The translations under genes were made by a program, and so were the position numbers. A DNA stretch of 64,000 bases from Sphingomonas azotifigens NBRC 15497 (GTDB taxonomy: Bacteria > Pseudomonadota > Alphaproteobacteria > Sphingomonadales > Sphingomonadaceae): positions 1-64,000 of the forward strand of contig NZ_BCTR01000028.1 in NCBI RefSeq assembly GCF_002091475.1, read 5' to 3'. This document shows positions 32,685-39,529 of the stretch, one piece after another (position 1 is the stretch's first letter; every line of letters begins with the position of its first letter). The notes below the pieces were generated by a model. The model saw only the letters and a list, made by a program, of their open reading frames with translations, did not search any database and was not told the DNA's origin.

Positions 32685-32752
32685 GGTGGGGAAGCATATG
32701 TCGTTCGTACCACAAGTCGGTAAGAGGCTTGGCGACGGATAAGGAGAAGCAG

Positions 32753-33646
32753 ATGCGGCTGGGCTGGTGGATCGGAGTGGCGGCGCTGTTCGGCAGCGGC
32801 TCGGCGCAGGCGGCAACGTGTCGGCTAGGGGCGCCGGGAACGACCGTGCCGGTGGCGATCGAAGGCACCGGGCGCTCAATGCTGGTGCATGTGCCCGCCG
32901 GTCGCAGCGCCGCGCGGCTGCCGCTGGTGTTCGTGTTCCACGGCAGCACCGGCAAGGGCCGCGACATCCTCGCCCAATCGAAGCTGGAGGCGACCGCGGA
33001 CCGCCACGGCTTCCTCCTCGCCGCGCCCGATGGCGGGATCCCGGCGGAAGGCGGCTTCGTGTGGAACATCCCCGGCGTGCCGACGGTGACCGGCAAGATT
33101 CCCGGCCCGGACGACGCCGACGACGTCGCCTTCGTGCAGACCGCGATCGACCAGCTGGCGGCCAAGGGCTGCGTGGATCGGTCGCGGGTCTACGCCACCG
33201 GCTATTCGGGCGGCGGGCGGATGACCTCTTGGCTCGGCTGCGTCGCGGCGGACCGCTTCGCGGCGATCGCACCGGTGGTGGGCCTGCGCGCAGGCAATCC
33301 GTTGAAGGAAACGCCGCGCGTCCCCGATCCGGCAACCTGCACGCCGTCGCGTCGGATGCCGGTGCTGGCGTTCGCAGGCGATGCCGACACCACCAACCCG
33401 ATCCAGGGCGGCGGCGCGGGCTATTGGCAGTACACGATGCACACCGCGCTGGTCCGCTGGGCAGACCTGAACGGGTGTCGGGTGGGGCCCTTGGAGAGCG
33501 AGGTGTCGGCGGAGGTGAAGGAGGAGCGCTTCACCCGCTGCCCGGGCGGGGCCGACGTGGCCGGCCGGGTGAAGCACGGCGCGGGCCATGTGTGGGTAGC
33601 GGACAATGAATCGATGTGGGCCTTCTTCGCGAGGCACCGGCGCTAG
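32753..33646 (+). CDS. Secreted PHB depolymerase/feruloyl esterase-like hydrolase
   Basis: A 297-aa alpha/beta hydrolase with a signal peptide (MRLGWWIGVAALFGSGSAQA, cleavage after AQA). The fold shows PLVFVFHGSTGKG, the oxyanion region, and the nucleophile elbow GYSGGG near residue 155, as in the LpqC/PHB-depolymerase esterase family (ester carbohydrates or polyhydroxyalkanoate). A C-terminal GAGHVW supplies the catalytic histidine. AAGGAG lies 7 nt before ATG 32753. Its stop abuts the convergent methyltransferase stop. Confidence 0.84.
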   Translation: MRLGWWIGVAALFGSGSAQAATCRLGAPGTTVPVAIEGTGRSMLVHVPAGRSAARLPLVFVFHGSTGKGRDILAQSKLEATADRHGFLLAAPDGGIPAEGGFVWNIPGVPTVTGKIPGPDDADDVAFVQTAIDQLAAKGCVDRSRVYATGYSGGGRMTSWLGCVAADRFAAIAPVVGLRAGNPLKETPRVPDPATCTPSRRMPVLAFAGDADTTNPIQGGGAGYWQYTMHTALVRWADLNGCRVGPLESEVSAEVKEERFTRCPGGADVAGRVKHGAGHVWVADNESMWAFFARHRR

Positions 33647-34315
33647 TCAGGCACTCGCGTCCAGCATTACCGTCGGCAAGGGCGTTTCTCGCTCGCCTCG
33701 GTGATCTCGGAGACGGTACTTGCTCTGATACGCGCGGCGCTGACGCGTGACTTCGTACAACACGATGCCGGAGCTGGTCCCCAGGTTAAGGCTCTCGATC
33801 ATCCCAAACATGGGAATGCTCACGCACAACTCGCCGCGCTCCACCGCGCGGTCGCTAATCCCAATGGCCTCATTGCCAAACCAAACGGCGAGCTTTGTGT
33901 AGGCCGTGTAATCTCCATCGCTAAGGTGAATGTGGGCTTTGCCCTTCACGTGCGGCGAAGTGACGATCGAACGAAAGCCCTTCCGCTCGAGATGATCGAA
34001 ACAGTCATCCGTCGAATCAAATCGACGAACGAACGTCCATTTGACGGCCGATACGGAAACCTTCGAGATCGGCTTGTGCTCACGAAGCTCCTGCCAATCG
34101 TCCGGCAGCTCGCGGCGACTGTCGACGACGTAGACTTTCTCCACACCAAGTGCGTTGACGTTACGGATGATCGTGCCGATGTTCTTGATGTCCGCAGGAT
34201 TTTCGATGACGGCGATCAGGTTCTTGCAGCGAAAATCCTTGATGGCGTCCGCCCGCATGCGGGCAGAGCTCTTCTGCTTGCCACCCGGCAACTCGGTCTC
34301 AATTTCGTCCGTCAC
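33647..34315 (-). CDS. TrmH/SpoU-family RNA methyltransferase
   Basis: A 222-aa SPOUT methyltransferase: WFGNEAIGISD and IPMFGMIESLNLGTSSGIVLYE, the last forming the trefoil-knot SAM site. The family 2'-O-methylates tRNA or rRNA ribose; the target cannot be assigned. GTG 34315 has AGGGGG upstream and lies 8 bp after the ABC ATPase gene. Its base composition is visibly lower in GC than its neighbours, with many A/T third positions, suggesting acquisition. Confidence 0.83.
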   Translation of the reverse strand: MTDEIETELPGGKQKSSARMRADAIKDFRCKNLIAVIENPADIKNIGTIIRNVNALGVEKVYVVDSRRELPDDWQELREHKPISKVSVSAVKWTFVRRFDSTDDCFDHLERKGFRSIVTSPHVKGKAHIHLSDGDYTAYTKLAVWFGNEAIGISDRAVERGELCVSIPMFGMIESLNLGTSSGIVLYEVTRQRRAYQSKYRLRDHRGERETPLPTVMLDASA

Positions 34316-34323
34316 GCCACCCC

Positions 34324-35241
34324 CTACGCCGCCCGCGTCAAATTCAGGAACACATCCTCCAGGTCCGCCTCGCGGGTCGACACATCGACGATCCCCAGCC
34401 CCGCCGCCTGCACCGCGCCCAGCACTTCGCCGGCATTGGCCTGGTCCTTGCGGTAGGTGATCACCAGCACCCGCTCGCCCTTCAGCTCCACCTTCTGGAA
34501 GCAGGCATTGTCCGGCGCCGCGCCGATGTCGCGGTCCACCGTCACCTCGACCACCTTTTCCTGCGCCATGCCGACCAGCTCCCGCGTCGGCTTGTTGGCG
34601 ATCAGCTGGCCGTGGTTGATGATCGCGATGCGGTCGCACAGCTCCTCGGCCTCTTCGAGATAGTGCGTCGTCAGCACCACCGTCACGCCGCGCTGGTTGA
34701 GCTGCTTCACATAGGCCCAGAGCTGCTGGCGCAGTTCCACGTCGACGCCCGCGGTCGGCTCGTCGAGCACGATGATCGGCGGCGAATGCACCATCGCCTT
34801 GGCGACCATCAGCCGCCGCTTCATGCCGCCCGACAGCGTGCGCGAATAGGCATTGGCCTTGTCTTCCAGATGCACCGCGCGGAGCAGCGCCATCGCATCG
34901 AACGCGCCCTTGGGCACGCCGTATAGACCCGCCTGGATCTCCAGCGTCTCCTTCGGCGTGAAGAAGGGGTCGAACAAGATCTCCTGGTTGACGATGCCGA
35001 TGCTCGCCTTGGCGTTGCGCGGATGCGCGTCGATGTTGAAGCCCCAGATCGACACCTTGCCGTCGGTCTTGTTGACCAGCCCGGCCAGGATGTTGATCAG
35101 CGTCGACTTGCCCGCGCCGTTCGGCCCGAGCAGCCCGAAGATCTGCCCGCGCGGCACGTCGAAGCTCACCCCGTCCAGCGCGCGCTTGCCGCCGGAATAG
35201 GTCTTGCAGAGAGTGTCGATCGCGATCGCAGCCTGGGTCAT
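34324..35241 (-). CDS. ABC transporter ATP-binding protein (ABC-2 type)
   Basis: A 305-aa ABC ATPase: Walker A GPNGAGKS near residue 40, signature LSGGMKRRL near 135, Walker B IIVLDEPTAGVD near 160 and the switch histidine in TTHYLEEAEELCD. The C-terminal ~80 residues are the extension typical of ABC-2 type drug, polysaccharide or Nod exporters. No permease gene is adjacent, so the membrane partner must lie elsewhere. The gene is expressed with the methyltransferase gene. Confidence 0.9.
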   Translation of the reverse strand: MTQAAIAIDTLCKTYSGGKRALDGVSFDVPRGQIFGLLGPNGAGKSTLINILAGLVNKTDGKVSIWGFNIDAHPRNAKASIGIVNQEILFDPFFTPKETLEIQAGLYGVPKGAFDAMALLRAVHLEDKANAYSRTLSGGMKRRLMVAKAMVHSPPIIVLDEPTAGVDVELRQQLWAYVKQLNQRGVTVVLTTHYLEEAEELCDRIAIINHGQLIANKPTRELVGMAQEKVVEVTVDRDIGAAPDNACFQKVELKGERVLVITYRKDQANAGEVLGAVQAAGLGIVDVSTREADLEDVFLNLTRAA

Positions 35242-35307
35242 GGGGCGCAGCTTTAAGACCCTGCGCATCCGATTGCGAGCCCCCGCGCGCTTTGCTAAGG
35301 CGCGGGC

Positions 35308-35538
35308 ATGATCGCCCCGCCCGAAGTCATCCGCACCGCCCATGCCCGTGTCGCCTGTGATGGTACCGGCCCCGGCCTGCCCGCAGCGCTCGGCCACCCG
35401 CGCGTCTATCTGCAGATCGACGAGACCGGCTATGTCGATTGCGGCTATTGCGACCGCCGTTTCGTGCTGATCGGCGGCCCCGCCGACGGCGCCGACCAGA
35501 GCCAGCTGCCCGACCATCCGGCAGGCGCCAGCATCTGA
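35308..35538 (+). CDS. Zinc-finger protein, NDUFS6-like
   Basis: A 76-aa protein whose core VACDGTG...LGHPRVYLQIDETGYVDCGYCDRRF matches the zinc-binding domain of NDUFS6, an accessory and assembly subunit of mitochondrial complex I (Cys, His, Cys-x2-Cys ligands at about 17, 30, 45, 48). In alphaproteobacteria the free-standing domain is thought to accompany complex I; the nuo genes are not in this window. Confidence 0.85.
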   Translation: MIAPPEVIRTAHARVACDGTGPGLPAALGHPRVYLQIDETGYVDCGYCDRRFVLIGGPADGADQSQLPDHPAGASI

Positions 35539-35539
35539 G

Positions 35540-35794
35540 ATGGTGGAGAAGCCCAGTCGAAAACTCGGTTGGGCGGATCTCCTCATCACTTCCGGTCTGG
35601 CTGCGACGGTCGGCGCGCTGGGCAGCCTCGCCACAGAGCTTCTGCGCGAAAACCAGACCGCAGGCACCAAGCGCTGCGAGATAGCGGCCGCTCTCTTGCA
35701 GGATGAGACCCCTTCGCCCTATATGGATAGAGAGATGCAGAAGCGGATCACGGCCGCGGCGGCCGGACGGTTCGAACGCTGCATGAAGGAGTGA
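35540..35794 (+). CDS. Small hypothetical protein
   Basis: An 84-aa protein whose start follows the zinc-finger stop by one base. Residues ~14-30 are mildly hydrophobic (LLITSGLAATVGALGSLA) and could be a membrane segment; the rest is amphipathic, with two cysteines (KRCE, ERCM). Family not recognised. It ends in AAGGAG, which also serves as the ribosome site of the next tiny ORF. Confidence 0.55.
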   Translation: MVEKPSRKLGWADLLITSGLAATVGALGSLATELLRENQTAGTKRCEIAAALLQDETPSPYMDREMQKRITAAAAGRFERCMKE

Positions 35795-35799
35795 AGGCG

Positions 35800-35895
35800 A
35801 TGATCGGTTTCAGCCTCGCGCTGCTTTCCGTCGGTATCGGCCTGACGCTTGCCGGCGTAATTCTCAAGGTACGCGAACAGGCCGAGGGCCGCTGA
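35800..35895 (+). CDS. 31-residue single-pass membrane microprotein
   Basis: ATG 35800 to TGA 35895 encodes MIGFSLALLSVGIGLTLAGV followed by ILKVREQAEGR: one hydrophobic helix and a short basic/acidic tail, the form of many bacterial microproteins. AAGGAG ends 8 nt upstream, an ideal spacing, and an in-frame GTG at 35791 also overlaps the previous stop. It is too short for most gene finders. Function unknown. Confidence 0.5.
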   Translation: MIGFSLALLSVGIGLTLAGVILKVREQAEGR

Positions 35896-35944
35896 TAGTC
35901 GCGCGGGTGCGTGACTCTTCGATTACGCCGCCTATATCGATGGG

Positions 35945-37372
35945 ATGACCATTCCCGCCGATCCCCGCGCCTTCCTCTATCGCGACGGGCTCGATCCCGA
36001 CGCTGCCGTTCGCCTCACCGCCGATGCGCTGGGCCGGGCCGAGGATGGCGAGCTCTATCTGCAATATCGCAAGTCCGAGGCGTTCGGCTTCGATGACGGC
36101 CGGTTGAAGACCGCCGCCTATGACACGCAGTCGGGCTTCGGCCTGCGCGCGGTCTCGGGCGAGACGACGGCGTTTGCCCATGCCAACGAGATCAGCGCCG
36201 CCGCGATCCGCCGCGCCGCCGAGACGATGGCGCTGATCGACCCTGCCAAGCAGGGCAAGGCGCCCCCGCCCCAGGGCAACAACCGCCACCTCTATACCGA
36301 TGCCGATCCGCTCAATCTGGTGCCCTTCGCCGACAAGGTGAATCTGTGCCAGACGATCGACGCCGCCGCCCGCGCCCGCGATCCGCGGGTGAAGCAGGTG
36401 TCGGTGAGCCTCACCGGCCAGTGGAGCGTGGTCGAGGTGGTGCGCGCCGACGGCTTCGTCGCCACCGATGTGCGGCCGCTGGTGCGGCTCAACGTCTCGG
36501 TGGTGGTCGAGCAGAACGGCCGCCGCGAGACCGGCAGCTTCGGCACCGGCGGGCGCGTGGTCTATGACCGGCTGTTCCAGCCCGAGACCTGGAACCGCGC
36601 GATCGACGAGGCGCTGGCGCAGGCGCTGGTCAATCTCGATGCCGTCGCGGCGCCGGCGGGCGACATGACCGTGCTGTGCGGCCCCGGCTGGCCGGGCGTG
36701 CTGCTCCACGAGGCGGTGGGCCATGGCCTGGAGGGCGACTTCAACCGCAAGGGCACCAGCGCCTTTTCCGGGCGGATCGGCGAGCGTGTCGCCGCGCCGG
36801 GCGTGACGGTGGTCGACGACGGCTCGATCCACGATCGCCGTGGCTCGCTCTCGATCGACGACGAGGGCACGCCGACGCGCGAGACCGTGCTGATCGAGGA
36901 CGGCATCCTCAAGGGCTATATGCAGGATCGCCTCAACGCCCGGCTGATGGGCGTCGAGCCGACCGGCAACGGCCGCCGCGAATCCTTCCAGCACGCGCCG
37001 ATGCCGCGGATGACCAACACCTTCATGAAGGGCGGCAAGGACGATCCCGCCGAGTTGCTCGCCCGCGTGAAGAAGGGCATCTATGCCAAGAGCTTCGGCG
37101 GCGGGCAGGTCGACATCGTCTCGGGCAAGTTCGTCTTCTCGTGCACCGAGGCCTATCTGATCGAGAACGGCAAGCTCGGCGCCCCGATCAAGGGCGCGAC
37201 GCTGATCGGCGACGGGCCGACCGTGCTCCACCGCGTGACCGGCATCGGCAACGACTTCGCGCTCGACGAGGGGATCGGCATGTGCGGCAAGGGCGGCCAG
37301 TCTATCCCTGCGGGCGTCGGCCAGCCGTCGCTGCTCGTGGAAGGCCTGACGGTGGGTGGGACGGCGGCGTGA
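35945..37372 (+). CDS. tldD: Metalloprotease TldD
   Basis: A 475-aa TldD/PmbA-family protein. The metal-binding HEAVGH, HExxxH type, is near residue 258, followed by the family blocks GTSAFSGRIGERVA and FGGGQVDIVSGKF. With TldE it forms a heterodimeric protease that degrades unfolded peptides and matures RiPP peptides or CcdA in E. coli. The ccdAB pair lies immediately downstream on the other strand, an interesting coincidence since E. coli TldD/TldE degrades the CcdA antitoxin. Confidence 0.94.
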   Translation: MTIPADPRAFLYRDGLDPDAAVRLTADALGRAEDGELYLQYRKSEAFGFDDGRLKTAAYDTQSGFGLRAVSGETTAFAHANEISAAAIRRAAETMALIDPAKQGKAPPPQGNNRHLYTDADPLNLVPFADKVNLCQTIDAAARARDPRVKQVSVSLTGQWSVVEVVRADGFVATDVRPLVRLNVSVVVEQNGRRETGSFGTGGRVVYDRLFQPETWNRAIDEALAQALVNLDAVAAPAGDMTVLCGPGWPGVLLHEAVGHGLEGDFNRKGTSAFSGRIGERVAAPGVTVVDDGSIHDRRGSLSIDDEGTPTRETVLIEDGILKGYMQDRLNARLMGVEPTGNGRRESFQHAPMPRMTNTFMKGGKDDPAELLARVKKGIYAKSFGGGQVDIVSGKFVFSCTEAYLIENGKLGAPIKGATLIGDGPTVLHRVTGIGNDFALDEGIGMCGKGGQSIPAGVGQPSLLVEGLTVGGTAA

Positions 37373-37669
37373 TCAGCCGCTGCCGGTAAGCACGTCGATC
37401 GCGCCGAGGATGCGGAAACGCTCCTCGGCCAGCGATCCCACCCGCTCGCGGAGTTCGGCGGTGCGGATCGCGGCGGCGAATTCCGTCATCAGCACCCACG
37501 TCTCGCTATCGAGGTCGAATTGCGGATGCAATCGCGGCGTCGTCGGGGCGCTTTCGCCAGGCTTTGCGAGCGGGATGACGAAGCGCGTACCGATCGTTGC
37601 GAGATCATCGGCCTGGCAGTCGATCACCAGGCCGCCACCCGCCAGCCGATGCACATCGAACTGCGCCAT
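37373..37669 (-). CDS. ccdB: CcdB-family toxin
   Basis: A 98-aa CcdB homologue: MAQFDVHRL...FVIPLA near residue 30 and a core WVLMTEFAAAI. The F-plasmid toxin poisons DNA gyrase and depends on its C-terminal Trp-Gly-Ile; here the C-terminus reads AIDVLTGSG and lacks that tripeptide, so potency is doubtful. The start overlaps the ccdA stop, and the stop directly abuts tldD. Assignment of family is good; toxicity is not shown. Confidence 0.82.
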   Translation of the reverse strand: MAQFDVHRLAGGGLVIDCQADDLATIGTRFVIPLAKPGESAPTTPRLHPQFDLDSETWVLMTEFAAAIRTAELRERVGSLAEERFRILGAIDVLTGSG

Positions 37670-37914
37670 CAGAACAGGCGGTAGCGCTCGAGCGGCAATC
37701 CGTTCTCTTCGACCCAGCGATTATGGGCTTCCGCCCATTCGCGATTCTCTTCCTGCCAACGCCGGTCGCGCTCCGCCTTGGCGGCCGCGCGGATCGCGGC
37801 TTCGCAGACCTGGGAGAGATTCAGACCCACTTCACGCCCTGCAGCCACCACGCCCGTGTCGAGCGACAGGTTCACTGCCTTGCGCTTGCCGGACGCGATC
37901 GGATCGTGCTTCAT
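37669..37914 (-). CDS. ccdA: CcdA-family antitoxin
   Basis: An 81-aa protein. The N-terminal ribbon-helix-helix DNA-binding part (KRKAVNLSLDTGVVAAGREV, about 11-30) is followed by an acidic, tryptophan-containing tail (RRWQEENREWAEAHNRWVEE) that wraps the toxin. It should repress its own promoter. First gene of the pair, overlapping ccdB by one base. Confidence 0.83.
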   Translation of the reverse strand: MKHDPIASGKRKAVNLSLDTGVVAAGREVGLNLSQVCEAAIRAAAKAERDRRWQEENREWAEAHNRWVEENGLPLERYRLF

Positions 37915-37966
37915 GCGGATAAGCTATGCGCATGCCCCATGCGCGTCAATTGCGGGAGACGCCGCC

Positions 37967-38182
37967 ATGGCGCTTGTCGAACTCGGCCGGTTCAACCGGC
38001 AGGAAGCCTTCATCGTCCAGGGTCGGCTGGAGGACGAAGACATCCCCAGCTTCGTGTTCGACGCCGGCGCCAGCATCGCCGATGGGAGCTATCTGCTGAT
38101 CCCGGTACGGGTGATGGTCGACGACGAGGATCTCGCCGCCGCGCGCACCATCGTCGACGCGGCGGGTGGCGCTACGCCGTAA
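37967..38182 (+). CDS. DUF2007 domain protein
   Basis: A 71-aa protein with the compact ferredoxin-like DUF2007 (putative prokaryotic signal-transducing) fold: MALVELGRFNRQEAFIVQGRLEDEDIPSFV, split in two blocks, and a terminal VMVDDEDLAAARTIVDAA. Such domains bind small partners near regulators, but the role is unknown. The 3' end overlaps the convergent ubiH-type gene by 11 bp. Confidence 0.8.
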   Translation: MALVELGRFNRQEAFIVQGRLEDEDIPSFVFDAGASIADGSYLLIPVRVMVDDEDLAAARTIVDAAGGATP

Positions 38183-39389
38183 TCCCCTGGAGCAGCTTGG
38201 GCACGTCGCCGCTTTCGCCGCGCGCCTCGCCCATGAACCAGGACTTGAGCGGCGGGATCCGGTCCACCGCCGACAGGCCGAAGCGGCGCACCGCGTTGGG
38301 CAGCGCGCCGGGGATGCCGAACAGGCGGGTAAGCCCGTCCGTCGCCAGTGCCACCATGAAGGTGTCGAGCCCGCGCCAGCGCTGGTAGCGGGCGAGCAGC
38401 TCGGGATCGCCCATGTCGAGCCCCAACCGCTTGCCGTCGACCAGCACCTCGACCAACGTCGCCACGTCGCGGAAGCCGACATTGACGCCCTGCCCCGCGA
38501 TCGGATGGATGCCGTGCGCGGCGTCGCCGACCAGCGCCAGCCGCTCGGCGGTGATCCAGGCGGCGTGGTGGAAACCCAGCGGATAGGAGGAGCGCGACGA
38601 CAGCGGCCCCAGCTTCCCCAGGAACCCGCCCATCTTCTTCTCGGCTTCGGCCAGATAGGCGCGATCGGAAATCTTGTGCATCGCCGCCGCGTCGCTGCCC
38701 TTCACGGTCCACACCACCGCCGAGCGATGGCCGTTTTCGTCGTCGAGCAGCGGCAGGATCGCGAACGGGCCCTGCGGGTAGAAGATCTCGTAGGCGATGT
38801 TCTCGTGGCTGCGCTCGTGATTGAGCGTCGCGATCATCGCAGCATGGTCATAGGTCCAGCGCGCGACCTTGAAGCCGGCAGAGTCACGCGTCGGCGAGTT
38901 GCGCCCCTCCGCGGCGATCAGCAGCTGCGCGCGCACCGTCGCACCCGAATCGAGCGTGGCGACCACACCGTGCGGCCCGCGCTCCACCGATACGGCACGG
39001 GTCTGCATCCGCACATCGGCGAGCGGTGCCGCCTGCGCCGCCTCGTAGAGCGCGGTGCGCAGCACGCGATTCTCGAACATATGGCCGAGCACGCCGTCAT
39101 CGGCATCGGGCGCGAAATCGAGCTTGCCCGGCTCGAGCCCGTCCGACACGCGGATGCCCTCGATCGGGCACCCCTTGCCCGCCAGTCGCCCGGCGACGCC
39201 GATCGCCTCGAACATCCGCATCGGCGCGCTCGCGATCGCCGAGGCGCGGCCGTCGAAGGTCGCGGCGAGGATGGTTTCCGGGTCGGCCGGGTCGATCACG
39301 ATCGAACTGATGCCATGCGCGTCGAGCGCAACCGCCAGCGCGCTGCCGACCAGCCCGCCGCCAAGGATGAGAATGTCCGCCTGGTCCAT
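38172..39389 (-). CDS. ubiH: UbiH/UbiF-family FAD-dependent hydroxylase
   Basis: A 405-aa class A flavin monooxygenase of the UbiH/UbiF/VisC/COQ6 group, which hydroxylates the ubiquinone ring. Visible: FAD GGGLVGSALA near residue 10, the DG motif near GAAHGIHPIAGQGVNVGFRD (about 290-310), and a family-typical C-terminus. Which ring position it modifies cannot be told from sequence alone. Confidence 0.85.
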   Translation of the reverse strand: MDQADILILGGGLVGSALAVALDAHGISSIVIDPADPETILAATFDGRASAIASAPMRMFEAIGVAGRLAGKGCPIEGIRVSDGLEPGKLDFAPDADDGVLGHMFENRVLRTALYEAAQAAPLADVRMQTRAVSVERGPHGVVATLDSGATVRAQLLIAAEGRNSPTRDSAGFKVARWTYDHAAMIATLNHERSHENIAYEIFYPQGPFAILPLLDDENGHRSAVVWTVKGSDAAAMHKISDRAYLAEAEKKMGGFLGKLGPLSSRSSYPLGFHHAAWITAERLALVGDAAHGIHPIAGQGVNVGFRDVATLVEVLVDGKRLGLDMGDPELLARYQRWRGLDTFMVALATDGLTRLFGIPGALPNAVRRFGLSAVDRIPPLKSWFMGEARGESGDVPKLLQGITA

Positions 39390-39529
39390 GGCCCTGCCCT
39401 AGCAGGTTCGCCGCCCGCTGCCAGCCGTCAACAGGGGCAGGCTGCCAACGGAATGCCCCCGCCTTGACGCCGGACTCCGCAAGCGCGATGATTCCGCCAC
39501 CTTTTCCTTGCAGATCCGGAGGCTGGACG

